10,608 bases of DNA from Rhodospirillaceae bacterium (GCA_002401565.1 NVTL01000065.1:1-10608), one strand, 5' to 3'. Shown: positions 1-7,960, counted from the first letter of the stretch. The notes: generated from the sequence alone by a model not told the origin. Program-made: numbers and translations.

Positions 1-1161
1 ATTCGCAAAGAAGTCGCAGAACATAAAAAAGCTCAGCCTGAAATTTTATACTTCTTAGCCCAGGACCAAGCTTCTTCTGTGCGCGAAGCCATTGCGTCCA
101 ACCCGACCACCCCCCGCCAAGCCGATCTGATGCTGACCAAGGACAAAAATGTCGAGGTTCGCAGCGTTTTGGCCGCTAAAATTTCAAAATTAGCGCCGGG
201 CTTGAGGGCCGACGAGGTGGATAAAATCCGCCAAACGACTTATGCGGCTCTTGAGGCTCTGGCCAAAGATCAAGCCACCAAAGTTCGCCAAATCGTTGCC
301 GAAACCCTCAAAGACATGGCCGATGCGCCGCCCGCCGTTATCCGCCATTTGGCCGAAGATTCCCAATTGGTGGTGTGTGCTCCGGTGTTGGAAAACTCGC
401 CCGTCCTTACAGATGACGACCTGCTGCATATCATCAACTTAAACCCCGTCGAAGGGGCGCTCAGCGCCATCGCCAATCGTGGTAGTTTGCCCGATGAAGT
501 GATGGAAGAAATCTTTGCCACCAACGATACGGTTGCCGTCTCGGCCCTGTTGGAAAACGCATCGGCAAACATCAAAGAAGATTTGCTGGAACGCATTTGC
601 GACAAATCACGCACCGTTAAATCCCTGCAAACGCCATTGGTGCACCGTCCAACCTTGCCCAAGGGTGTCGCGTTGCGGCTGGCTGATTTTGTCGCCGACC
701 ATTTAATCAAGGCGCTGTTAAGCCGCAAGGACCTGGACCCCGAAACCGCCGCGGCCGTGCGCGAAGAAGTCGCTTTCCGTTTAGATATTGCCGCCGAAGA
801 CGAAGCTTCTGAAAACACCGAAACGCCTTATGCCAAGGCCAAACGCCTGCACAAAGAAGGCAACCTTGACCCCGCCGTGGTCCAAACCGCCCTTAAATCC
901 GGGCAAAAAGAATACCCCATCGCGGTGCTGGCCGTTTTATCCGGGCTAAGGGTCAGTACAGTCGAAAAAATCGCCAACGCCGACAATGCCAAAGGCATCG
1001 TGGCGCTGTGTTGGAAAGCCGAATTAACGGCCGAAAGTTCCATAATGGTACAAAAACATTTGGGCCGCATCACACCGAACAAAGTCATCAGACCCAGCAA
1101 CGGAAAATACCCGCTGACCCAAGACGAAATGGAATGGTTGCTAGAATTTTTCGCCGACTAG
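1..1161 (+). CDS. DUF2336 family helical-repeat protein (5' end outside window)
   Basis: The reading frame is open from base 1, so the start lies upstream; 386 residues are visible before TAG. A GTG at 79 lies inside the frame, has no Shine-Dalgarno sequence and should not be taken as the start. The product is a soluble, all-alpha protein. Short degenerate units of the type 'D-x-x-x-x-V-R-x-x-[IL]-A' recur: around visible residues 23-34 (QASSVREAIAS), near nt 151-180 (VEVRSVLAAKI) and near nt 283-315 (TKVRQIVAETL). This HEAT-like N-terminal half with a conserved C-terminal helical region (LHKEGNLDP to LLEFF) fits DUF2336, which is mostly alphaproteobacterial and has no established biochemical role. 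No signal peptide or membrane segment is visible in this portion. Family call fairly firm; function unknown. Confidence 0.75.
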   Translation: MRKEVAEHKKAQPEILYFLAQDQASSVREAIASNPTTPRQADLMLTKDKNVEVRSVLAAKISKLAPGLRADEVDKIRQTTYAALEALAKDQATKVRQIVAETLKDMADAPPAVIRHLAEDSQLVVCAPVLENSPVLTDDDLLHIINLNPVEGALSAIANRGSLPDEVMEEIFATNDTVAVSALLENASANIKEDLLERICDKSRTVKSLQTPLVHRPTLPKGVALRLADFVADHLIKALLSRKDLDPETAAAVREEVAFRLDIAAEDEASENTETPYAKAKRLHKEGNLDPAVVQTALKSGQKEYPIAVLAVLSGLRVSTVEKIANADNAKGIVALCWKAELTAESSIMVQKHLGRITPNKVIRPSNGKYPLTQDEMEWLLEFFAD

Positions 1162-1166
1162 ACACC

Positions 1167-1195
1167 TTGATTACTCAACCAAAAGAAGATAACAT
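1167..1195 (+). promoter_or_regulatory. Candidate sigma-70 promoter for the lipoprotein gene
   Basis: TTGATT (1167-1172) and TAACAT (1190-1195) are separated by exactly 17 bp just after the DUF2336 stop codon. Each hexamer has four or five matches to consensus. The predicted transcript would begin near 1202, leaving a leader of about 45 nt before the preferred TTG start. This is a visual match only. Confidence 0.35.
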
Positions 1196-1247
1196 TACCG
1201 TATGAACCACTTTTAATATGTGGGTATTTTTGGGGGGAACTATTTTG

Positions 1248-1943
1248 TTGAACTTTATACGCCTATCCGCGCTTTCCGTTGTTTTGGGGCTTAGCCTCAG
1301 CGCCTGTGTAACAGCGCAAAGATCGGCTGGGATTGATCCTGAAAAGGCGATGCTGGCGCGTAATGTTTTGGCTACCGATTGTGTTTTAACCAAGTCGAAA
1401 GGCTCAAATTCACGTTCAAGCGCCTTTAATGTTGATGAAATTTACATCTCAAACGTCCGCGAAATTCGCGACGGTGTTTATCAAGCTTCAACCTTTTACC
1501 GAGGGTGGGGGACGAACATCATTTTCGACATTGAAAAAGCAGAATCAGGCTGTGGAGAAGATACCCATGAGCTTTATCCTTCAGATTTCCTCACAAGTTA
1601 CCTCGCCAAACAAGGTCGCGCGCCCAAGGGTCGTGGCGACACCCGCCCCATCGCCGTTAATTGGGAAGGCTTTGCGGAAATGTTTTCCGGCACCATCGAA
1701 GAAACCGGGGGCGGCGTGGCCGGAACCGTACGCATTCAAATGCCCAACAACGCTGGCGAATGCCGGGGCAACTACCAAGCCACCAGCCGCACCAAAGGCA
1801 ATTGGGAAATTGCCTGTGCGAATGATTTAAAAGCCAGCGGAACGTTCACCGCATTTGGTGATGGAAAAGGCGCCAGCGGCATCGGCAAAGACCAACAAGG
1901 CCGCACGGTGACCTATACGATTGGTGGACGCATTAAAGGCTAA
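1248..1943 (+). CDS. Predicted small outer-membrane or periplasmic lipoprotein, TTG start
   Basis: From the TTG at 1248 the protein is 231 residues and begins with a textbook lipoprotein signal: a short n-region with one Arg (MNFIR), a hydrophobic core, and the lipobox LSAC with Cys at residue 20. A G-rich Shine-Dalgarno-like run (GGGGGGA, 1232-1238) lies 9 nt upstream, or 6 nt before the adjacent TTG at 1245. The only in-frame ATG (1218) has no ribosome binding site and would put a hydrophobic stretch ahead of the Arg, so TTG is preferred. The mature part has Cys pairs in its first half (TDC, SGC) and a glycine-rich, probably beta-stranded C-terminal half (FSGTIEE to YTIGG) with short alternating Gly/aromatic motifs and two more Cys (GEC, IAC). 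I do not recognise a named family. It lies downstream of DUF2336 and ends 15 bp from the convergent cyclic-nucleotide-binding gene. Confidence 0.7.
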   Translation: MNFIRLSALSVVLGLSLSACVTAQRSAGIDPEKAMLARNVLATDCVLTKSKGSNSRSSAFNVDEIYISNVREIRDGVYQASTFYRGWGTNIIFDIEKAESGCGEDTHELYPSDFLTSYLAKQGRAPKGRGDTRPIAVNWEGFAEMFSGTIEETGGGVAGTVRIQMPNNAGECRGNYQATSRTKGNWEIACANDLKASGTFTAFGDGKGASGIGKDQQGRTVTYTIGGRIKG

Positions 1944-1958
1944 GCCCCCTCCTCCCCT

Positions 1959-3845
1959 TTACTCCGTATTGCGGGCTAATCCGCGCAGGCGACGCACCAG
2001 GGTTTTTAACAACAGGTGCATGACCGTGTCGCGTTTGGCCAGTTTTGCGATGCGTTCTTGCAGGTTGTCTTGGGAAATACACACCAAAATCGTGTCTTCC
2101 AACGCCAACGCCGAAGCCACGCGGGGTTGATTGTCGACCAAGGCCATTTCACCGATGATTTCCCCGGCCCCGACGACCGCCAAGTGGTTTTTTTTATCGC
2201 CAAGTGTCCTGTAAATTTCGATACTACCGTGGATCACCAAATAAGCTTCTTCGCCGACGTCTCCTTCGTTAAAGAGCACGCCTCCGGCTTTGATACAGGC
2301 TTCGTCTGTACCGCTTTTAACAAGTTTAGCCGGAGCCTGTTGCGAAACAGGATTTGCGTCTTCTTGTTCTGGTGTTGCCGTGGGTGTAGGGGACGCCGTT
2401 TCCCCGGTCAACAGTTTATCAAACGACTGGCCCACGGTGCTTTGAAATTGTTCCCCCAAGGTGCTGAGCGTAAGACGCTTGCGCAGATGTTCAATTTGCA
2501 AAATGTGATCTTTTTGCGCCACATCGGAGGGGAACAAATCAAAGATCGATTTGAGTTCATCCAACAAATGCAACAATTGTTGACGCACCAAATTATCATG
2601 TTTTTGGCCCAAGTTTGACGCTGCAAAATCCAACAACAAACCTAATCGTCCGGCCTGACTGGGCATCAGGTAAAGGGCTTGGCGAATGGCGGTTTCGATG
2701 GGCAAATCGCCGCCTTCGGCCCCCAACAGGGTTTTGGCGCGTTTGACCACGGCCTCGGCCATGTCGGCCCCGCCCGTTAATCCCGTGGGTTCCGCCAAAT
2801 CGCGGACCAAAGAAATGAATGTATTGCGGTCAGCATCGCGCCCGTTTTTCGAAAGTTTTTGGGTGCTGGATAAACCGCTCGAAATGCGTTTTAACAACAC
2901 GTCACGGGTTTCTTTTAAATCAAACGCTAAGAACAAATCGTTTAAGCGTTTGATTTCCGGTGCCATGTATTTTGGCGGCTTGCTCAATCGTCCACTGGTC
3001 AACAACACAAAGACTTTCCACGCATCGCCACAGGTTGAAAAGCCCCGAAACAATTCATCAATGGCTTCCCCGCCGTTAAGGATTTCAGCAATTAATTCAT
3101 CGGCCAAGCGCAACGTTGCCGGGCCTCTTGAATGTTCGGCTATATCAATGGAAAGAGCCAATTTCTGAGCCCATGTGAGTCCGCGCAGATACAAAGCCAA
3201 CATGCCCGACACGACAATTTCAAAAGTTTTGGGATGGGTCGCGCGGATTTCAGAAAGAGCCCGGTCTGCGCCATGCTGTTCCAACATTTGAGCGTATTTT
3301 TCATAATCGTCTTCGGCCCGCCGCGCGCGTTTTTGGACTTTTTCAAACACCAAATAAAGCCGATCAAGACGATCTGTTTTGCTTTGATCCGATTTTTGCG
3401 ATTGCAGCTGTGCAATGTGCTGCATGGCCGGGGGAAAGTATTTGTCCATACGGTCCAAGGCCCGCAAATGCCCAATATTGGACAATAGCTCCAACGCCAT
3501 AAGCCCGTGCTGGTCCAAATACCCCCGCAACAATCGGCCAATGGTTAAGCGGGACGGTAAGGCATAATAATCGGAAAAAGTCGTGCACATCTGCAGATCA
3601 GTGACAAATACGGGCTTCAGCGCTTTGGCATTTTTATCGGACTTTTGTTCAAATATGACTTTTTCCGTGAGCCAATTGTCACGTTGTTCAACGATCCGCA
3701 CGCCTTCACCGGGGTTTTGGGCCAACAAATCATCAACGCATTTTAAGGCTTCGGTTTTGTGCGCGGACGTCATTTCGATCAGCCAGCGACCAGACTTGGT
3801 CGTTTGGACCTCGAACGTGCTTTTTTGCCAACCCTTATCCGCCAT
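1959..3845 (-). CDS. Cyclic-nucleotide-binding domain protein with long N-terminal helical region
   Basis: The product is 628 residues from the ATG at 3845, which has AGAGGA 5 nt upstream; an in-frame TTG at 3863 lacks that support. The C-terminal domain (about 515-610) is a Crp/PKA-type beta-roll. VLFNEGDVGEEAYLVIHGSI is followed by a phosphate-binding cassette with GE at 565-566, AL at 568-569 and PR at 574-575; Glu566 and Arg575 are the residues that contact ribose and cyclic phosphate in cAMP-binding members. A low-complexity Ser/Thr/Pro/Gln linker (about 480-508) separates it from some 480 residues of mostly helical sequence with no domain I recognise, including charged, coiled-coil-prone parts at about 145-200. 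There is no helix-turn-helix after the domain, so this is not a Crp-type transcription factor. No membrane segment is seen. It is probably an intracellular second-messenger receptor; ligand and output are unknown. It lies 82 bp downstream of the HD-GYP gene on the same strand. Confidence 0.8.
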   Translation of the reverse strand: MADKGWQKSTFEVQTTKSGRWLIEMTSAHKTEALKCVDDLLAQNPGEGVRIVEQRDNWLTEKVIFEQKSDKNAKALKPVFVTDLQMCTTFSDYYALPSRLTIGRLLRGYLDQHGLMALELLSNIGHLRALDRMDKYFPPAMQHIAQLQSQKSDQSKTDRLDRLYLVFEKVQKRARRAEDDYEKYAQMLEQHGADRALSEIRATHPKTFEIVVSGMLALYLRGLTWAQKLALSIDIAEHSRGPATLRLADELIAEILNGGEAIDELFRGFSTCGDAWKVFVLLTSGRLSKPPKYMAPEIKRLNDLFLAFDLKETRDVLLKRISSGLSSTQKLSKNGRDADRNTFISLVRDLAEPTGLTGGADMAEAVVKRAKTLLGAEGGDLPIETAIRQALYLMPSQAGRLGLLLDFAASNLGQKHDNLVRQQLLHLLDELKSIFDLFPSDVAQKDHILQIEHLRKRLTLSTLGEQFQSTVGQSFDKLLTGETASPTPTATPEQEDANPVSQQAPAKLVKSGTDEACIKAGGVLFNEGDVGEEAYLVIHGSIEIYRTLGDKKNHLAVVGAGEIIGEMALVDNQPRVASALALEDTILVCISQDNLQERIAKLAKRDTVMHLLLKTLVRRLRGLARNTE

Positions 3846-3878
3846 AGAATCCTCTAATCGCAATCATCAATTTTTTAT

Positions 3879-3907
3879 AGTATTAACCAAACGACAAATA
3901 CACTCAA
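3879..3907 (-). promoter_or_regulatory. Candidate promoter for the cyclic-nucleotide-binding gene
   Basis: On the minus strand TTGAGT (3907-3902) and AATACT (3884-3879) are spaced by 17 bp in the gap downstream of the HD-GYP stop codon. The predicted start of transcription near 3872 gives a leader of about 27 nt. If real, the gene can be expressed independently of the upstream operon. The match is moderate and visual only. Confidence 0.3.
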
Positions 3908-3927
3908 GGCATTGCTCTTAAAAGGCG

Positions 3928-5664
3928 TTAATTAACATAGCTATCGAAGATCTGTTCCATTTCGGTTTCGATTTTCAAAAACGCTGCGAGAACTTTTGGG
4001 TCGAACTCAGCCGGGTCGGTTCGTCCATCGCCTTTGGTGATAATATCCATGGCTTTTTTATGGGAAAATGCAGGTTTGTAAACGCGTTTTTGACGCAAAG
4101 CATCATAAACATCTACCAACGCCACAATCCGTGCGGACAAGGGAATGTCTTCGCCGGACAATCCCTTGGGATAACCCTTGCCATTGTACTTTTCATGATG
4201 ACCAAGGGCAATTTCAGCCGCCATAGCCAGTCGAGAAGACTCCCCCAAAATTTTCGCGCCATAGGTCGGGTGAGATTGCATTTCTTTAAATTCAGCCGCC
4301 GTCAATTTTCCCGGCTTTTTCAAAATCGCCGGATTCACATGGATTTTTCCCACATCATGCATTTGCGCCGAATAATGGATGGTGCGCACAAATTCAGCGG
4401 GCAAATCCATGGCTGCGGCGATGGCGCGGGAATATTCATTGATGCGCACGATATGATCACCGGTATCTTCGTCATTGGCTTCGGACGCGCGGGCCAGGGA
4501 ATTCACCGTATACACGAACGCCTGTTCGGTTTGCGTCTGTTCATGGGAAATGCGGTGCAGGCCGCTGGCATAAACAGCCAAACCTTTCAAAACCATCGCA
4601 TCCAAATCAGTGATTTTGCGCCCGTTGTAAAAGGCAATCAGGGCAATACGTCCACTGTTAAACGTGGCAAAGCGTTCAATGGTGCCAATTTGTTTTTGCA
4701 CGGTGGGGTGAAAGCGGGCTTGGAAGTCTTCGATGCAATCAACTTCATCTTCCCAATTTGACCACGTCAGCTGGCCGATGCCTTGCAAAATGGCGTATTT
4801 TTCTTTTTGGGGATCAATCACGATTTCATCGGGGGCCCGAACGATGCCGTCTTTGGTGTTTTGATAGGTGTAGCCTCTTAGTTTGCCGTCCTTAAATTCA
4901 GCCAGAAACACATGGCAAGCCCGAAGGTCCATGTCCTTTTGGTCGGGGTTCATCAAGGTCCCGATGATGCCCTGATGCAGGCTGTGAATATCAAATTCTT
5001 CCTGACCATAATCCGACAAAGCGTCGCCCAAAAAATCGGTCATCTGATCAATATGATTTTGCGATTCTTTCAGGTGGCGTTGCAGGTTGTGCAAACGCGT
5101 TGAATCGTGCCCTGAAACAAAGACCGATGTGTGGGCTTCAATACCCCTAAACGTGAATTCAATGTTGGCCCCGTCGATATAGTGGGACACTTGGGTGATT
5201 TTATCTTGTCCGGATACGGCTTTAATATGGGATAGAAAATCTTCGGGCAAGATCGAGGCCGCGTCATATTCATCAAGCCCCAAACGATCAAGGTGACTTT
5301 TCACCGTAGGGTTGACGTATTCAACGCATCCACCATCATCAATTTTAAAAATAAGGTCCGGGTTCATTTCTGGAAAATGACCCATCAATTCCTTTTGGCG
5401 ATATCTGGAAAGATAACGGCCCAAATAGGTCACAATACCCGGCACCAAAAATGGAATCAGTATGCGTCCCAGTCCATGCAAAAGATGCATGTCAAAATGT
5501 ATAAACACATTGTCGATATAGTTCATACCGACCAAGTAAGCATTTATCCAACTGAACAGATGAATAGCCGATCCCACGACAAGGGCGGCCAGCGGCGGCT
5601 TAGAAAAAATCGCCGCCGTGACTTTTAAAGTCATACTGGGCCTGCATTGTGGCGCTAAATCCAT
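3928..5664 (-). CDS. Membrane-anchored PAS/GAF-like HD-GYP cyclic-di-GMP phosphodiesterase
   Basis: The product is 578 residues from the ATG at 5664, with AGGA 6 nt upstream; a TTG one codon earlier and an ATG at residue 11 are alternatives. The order is: two membrane segments (about 25-47 and 67-84) joined by a short His-rich loop; a PAS-like region (about 97-185, with NPDLIFKIDDGG and VEYVNPTV); a helical linker; a GAF-like region (about 235-370); then HD-GYP (about 385-575). Catalytic signatures are intact: His404, the HD pair 436-437 in MHDVGKI, His465, HHE at 489-491, GYP at 497-499 and DVYDAL at 518-523. HD-GYP proteins hydrolyse c-di-GMP to pGpG or GMP using a two- or three-metal centre. 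The usual D-G-x-G-Y-P appears as NGKGYP, a small variation. The gene starts 29 bp after the reductase stop codon on the same strand, suggesting possible co-transcription. The signal sensed is unknown. Confidence 0.9.
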   Translation of the reverse strand: MDLAPQCRPSMTLKVTAAIFSKPPLAALVVGSAIHLFSWINAYLVGMNYIDNVFIHFDMHLLHGLGRILIPFLVPGIVTYLGRYLSRYRQKELMGHFPEMNPDLIFKIDDGGCVEYVNPTVKSHLDRLGLDEYDAASILPEDFLSHIKAVSGQDKITQVSHYIDGANIEFTFRGIEAHTSVFVSGHDSTRLHNLQRHLKESQNHIDQMTDFLGDALSDYGQEEFDIHSLHQGIIGTLMNPDQKDMDLRACHVFLAEFKDGKLRGYTYQNTKDGIVRAPDEIVIDPQKEKYAILQGIGQLTWSNWEDEVDCIEDFQARFHPTVQKQIGTIERFATFNSGRIALIAFYNGRKITDLDAMVLKGLAVYASGLHRISHEQTQTEQAFVYTVNSLARASEANDEDTGDHIVRINEYSRAIAAAMDLPAEFVRTIHYSAQMHDVGKIHVNPAILKKPGKLTAAEFKEMQSHPTYGAKILGESSRLAMAAEIALGHHEKYNGKGYPKGLSGEDIPLSARIVALVDVYDALRQKRVYKPAFSHKKAMDIITKGDGRTDPAEFDPKVLAAFLKIETEMEQIFDSYVN

Positions 5665-5693
5665 CAAACATCCTCATGGGTGAAAATCATAAA

Positions 5694-6632
5694 TTACAGC
5701 TTAGAACGGTTATGGGGGGCGTCATACCTTAAAATCGGACCAATCGGCACAATATGCGAAGGATTAATGGTCAAATGACTTCCGTAATAGTGGTTTTTGA
5801 TGTGATCCATATGCACGGTGTCGGCAATGCCGTTCCTTTGATACAGGTCCTGCACAAAGCCCTGCACATGTTCATAATCGGCAATGCGTTTCAAATTGCA
5901 TTTAAAATGGCCGACATAGACCGGGTCAAACCGCACCAAGGTGGTAAATAAACGCCAATCGGCTTCGGTCAGCTGATCGCCGCACAAATAGCGCCTGCGG
6001 CTTAAACGATCGTCTAACCAATCTAAGGTTTCAAACAACGGGGCCAAGGCTTCTTCGTAAGCATCCTGCGTGGTGGCAAAGCCGACCTTGTACACGCCGT
6101 TGTTCAGGGTGTCATAAATACGCGCATTGATCTCATCGATTTCGACCCGCAAGGATTCGGGATAATAGTCCCCCGGCGCAGCCCCCGCCCCGTCAAAGGC
6201 CGAATTAAACATGCGGATGATTTCAGAGGACTCGTTCGATACAATCGTTTGCGTGTGTTTGTCCCACAGCACCGGAACCGTCACGCGACCGCTAAAGTTC
6301 GCATCCGCCGCCGTATAGATTTGGTGAAGCAAGCGGGCGCCGTTTACGGGTTCAGGTTCCCCAAAGGTCCAACCCTGATCGCCCATAAACCAATCCACCA
6401 CCGATACCGATATGTGCTGTTCAAGGCCTTTTAAAGCCCTGAAAATCATCGTGCGGTGCGCCCATGGGCAAGCGTGCGATACATAAAGGTGATACCGCCC
6501 GGCTTCGGCTTTGAATTCACCGTCCGGCGTAATCCAATTGCGATAGGTCGCGTCTTTGCGTACAAATTTTCCGTCATTTGATTTTGTGTCGTACCATTGG
6601 TCAACCCAAACGCCGTCTTGTAATAATCCCAT
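5694..6632 (-). CDS. yqjG: Glutathionyl-hydroquinone reductase (Xi-class glutathione transferase, YqjG/EcM4 type)
   Basis: The product is 312 residues, close to the E. coli YqjG length. The thioredoxin-like N-terminal domain carries the Xi-class active site CPWAHR, with catalytic Cys55, preceded by FVRKDATYRNWITPDG, which is typical of the family. SNESSEIIRMF (132-142) is the glutathione gamma-glutamyl binding stretch. The helical C-terminal domain has the family marks NNGVYKVGFA (Tyr181) and HYYGSHLTINP (Tyr282/283), followed by IVPIGP. These enzymes reduce glutathionyl-hydroquinones to hydroquinone plus GSSG in the cytoplasm, clearing quinone adducts. The ATG at 6632 has AGGAG 5 nt upstream. 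That AGGAG begins inside the pirin stop codon (TAGGAG), so the two genes are translationally close. Assignment is firm; the natural quinone substrate is not known. Confidence 0.93.
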   Translation of the reverse strand: MGLLQDGVWVDQWYDTKSNDGKFVRKDATYRNWITPDGEFKAEAGRYHLYVSHACPWAHRTMIFRALKGLEQHISVSVVDWFMGDQGWTFGEPEPVNGARLLHQIYTAADANFSGRVTVPVLWDKHTQTIVSNESSEIIRMFNSAFDGAGAAPGDYYPESLRVEIDEINARIYDTLNNGVYKVGFATTQDAYEEALAPLFETLDWLDDRLSRRRYLCGDQLTEADWRLFTTLVRFDPVYVGHFKCNLKRIADYEHVQGFVQDLYQRNGIADTVHMDHIKNHYYGSHLTINPSHIVPIGPILRYDAPHNRSKL

Positions 6633-6640
6633 AATGGCTC

Positions 6641-7474
6641 CTAAAATTGACCGGTGTTGTAATCTTCGAACGCTTGAACGATTTCGGCTTTGGTGTTCAT
6701 GACAAACGGACCACCGCGCGCCACGGGTTCATCTAACCGTTTTCCGGCGATCAGCAAAAACCTTGCGCCTTTTGGTCCGGCTTGAACGTCGATAAAATCA
6801 CCGTCCCCCAAAACGCCAAGGCTTTTTTCAAGCACGTCTTCGCCAATCGTCACGCCGCCTTCGATCACATAAACAAAGCCCGCGTGGGTGTCAGCAATAG
6901 CTTGTTGAAACGAATCTTGGGCTTCCAACCGCACGTCAAAATAAAGTGGATCGGTGGCGGCAATATGCACCGGGCCTACGGTGCCTTGATCCGTTTTTCC
7001 GGCGATCACTTTGACCGTGCCTCCGTTTTCTAAGGTTTGGACAGGCAATTGAGCCGCCGGGAATTCTTGGTAATCGGGAGCGCTCATTTTTTCAGAGGCG
7101 GGTAAATTCACCCACAATTGAAAGCCGAACAAAAGCCCGTTTTCTTGTTCCGGCATTTCCGAATGCACGACCCCGCGCCCGGCTGACATCCATTGCACCC
7201 CACCGGGTTCAATCACGCCTTCGTGGCCGACACTGTCTTTGTGGCGCATGCGGCCTTCTAACAAATAGGTGACGGTTTGAAAGCCCCGGTGGGGGTGGCT
7301 GGGGAAGCCGCCGATGTAATCACCCGGTTGATCGGATTCAAACGTGTCCAACAACAAAAATGGATCGACCATGTTGATTTCAGGCGAGCCGATGATGCGG
7401 GTTAACTTCACCCCCGCCCCATCCGATGTGGGCAAACCCGGTGTTTGTTGAACGATGTGTCTGGGCTGGCTCAT
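6641..7474 (-). CDS. Pirin family bicupin protein
   Basis: The product is 277 residues, full length for bacterial pirins. The N-terminal cupin holds the metal ligands in the usual places: His60 and His62 (FPSHPHRGFQT), His104 and Glu106 (GRGVVHSEMP). Conserved flanks PGGVQWMSAG and LWVNLP are present. The C-terminal cupin (about 155-265) ends with GGPFVMNT. Pirins are cytoplasmic Fe-binding bicupins; some (E. coli YhhW, human pirin) have quercetin 2,3-dioxygenase activity in vitro, and others are proposed redox sensors. Here the intact metal site favours an active metalloprotein. The start codon overlaps the DoxX stop codon in an ATGA, with AAGGA just upstream, so translation is probably coupled. 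Placement between DoxX and glutathionyl-hydroquinone reductase suggests a role with quinones or phenolics. The family is certain; activity is not. Confidence 0.93.
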   Translation of the reverse strand: MSQPRHIVQQTPGLPTSDGAGVKLTRIIGSPEINMVDPFLLLDTFESDQPGDYIGGFPSHPHRGFQTVTYLLEGRMRHKDSVGHEGVIEPGGVQWMSAGRGVVHSEMPEQENGLLFGFQLWVNLPASEKMSAPDYQEFPAAQLPVQTLENGGTVKVIAGKTDQGTVGPVHIAATDPLYFDVRLEAQDSFQQAIADTHAGFVYVIEGGVTIGEDVLEKSLGVLGDGDFIDVQAGPKGARFLLIAGKRLDEPVARGGPFVMNTKAEIVQAFEDYNTGQF

Positions 7475-7866
7475 GTTTCATCCTTTGTCGTGCGGTTGTC
7501 CAAAGCATAAGCGCCGGGACCGTTCGCCACCAAAAACAAAAATCCGCCCGCAATGGCAATATTTTTCATGAACATGATCATTTGCGTTTGATCGCCAAAA
7601 TTGGCGTGAAAAATCAGGGCTGACAGCACGCTAAAGCCCGCCAACAAAAACGCCGCCGGGCGGGTTTTCCAGCCGACAACAATCGCAAACCCGCCGACAA
7701 TTTCCAGCAAGATCACCAACGGCAACAGGCTTCCGGGAACACCCATGGCGTCCATATAGCCTTGAGTGCCTTCGTAACCTGAAATTTTATTAACGCCAGC
7801 CATGACAAAAATCATGGCAATCATCACGCGACCCAGGGGGGCCGAAAATTCTTGTACCTTATCCAT
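7471..7866 (-). CDS. DoxX family inner-membrane protein (YqjF-like)
   Basis: The product is 131 residues from the ATG at 7866, which has a strong AAGGAG 5 nt upstream; an in-frame ATG at 7887 would put that Shine-Dalgarno inside the gene. Four hydrophobic segments are visible at about 10-28, 48-66, 72-92 and 98-116. The family-typical LGRVMIAMIFVMAGVNKISG opens helix 1 and GVPGSLLPLVILLEIVGG leads into helix 2. DoxX proteins are small four-helix membrane proteins. In several bacteria they are linked to thiol or quinone redox stress, and members are found with thiosulfate:quinone oxidoreductase. This gene is first in the minus-strand operon, transcribed divergently from the LysR gene, and its stop overlaps the pirin start by 4 bp. 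Family assignment is firm; biochemical role is open. Confidence 0.9.
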   Translation of the reverse strand: MDKVQEFSAPLGRVMIAMIFVMAGVNKISGYEGTQGYMDAMGVPGSLLPLVILLEIVGGFAIVVGWKTRPAAFLLAGFSVLSALIFHANFGDQTQMIMFMKNIAIAGGFLFLVANGPGAYALDNRTTKDET

Positions 7867-7931
7867 AATGTCTCCTTTCTGAACCATCCTTGAATTGAGG
7901 CATGGTTGTGGTCTGTTGATTTATGAGCTCT

Positions 7932-7960
7932 ATGATAAAAGTTGTTGTAAAAAGGATAAA
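7932..7960 (-). promoter_or_regulatory. Candidate promoter of the doxX-pirin-GHR operon
   Basis: On the minus strand TATCAT (7937-7932; five of six consensus bases) lies 17 bp downstream of a weak -35, TTTATC (7960-7955). Transcription would begin near 7925, about 59 nt before the doxX ATG. A poor -35 with a good -10 is typical of activator-dependent promoters, in keeping with control by the divergent LysR protein. Visual match only. Confidence 0.4.

Noticed and set aside
270..818. Antisense reading frame of 182 codons on the minus strand inside the DUF2336 gene
   Set aside because: Ser/Arg-rich composition, no ribosome site and full overlap with a clear family member on the other strand; a codon-bias shadow.
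1968..1988. GCGG/CCGC hairpin near the convergent ends of the lipoprotein and cyclic-nucleotide-binding genes
   Set aside because: Only a 4-5 bp stem, inside coding sequence and with no adjoining T-run; not a convincing terminator.
2016..2618. 200-codon plus-strand frame opposite the cyclic-nucleotide-binding gene
   Set aside because: Lies entirely over conserved coding sequence including the nucleotide-binding cassette; composition is unlike a real protein and no start signal is seen.
3928..3935. TTAATTAA palindrome at the end of the HD-GYP gene
   Set aside because: Eight A/T bases formed by the stop codon and its neighbour; no flanking stem or repeat.
4060..4761. 233-codon plus-strand frame opposite the HD-GYP gene
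   Set aside because: Exact antisense of the HD-GYP and GAF-like regions whose motifs are intact; no independent domain or ribosome site.
7925..7930. GAGCTC perfect palindrome between lysR and doxX
   Set aside because: Six bases alone are expected by chance; only the wider TTTAT-N10-ATAAA around it was kept as a weak candidate.
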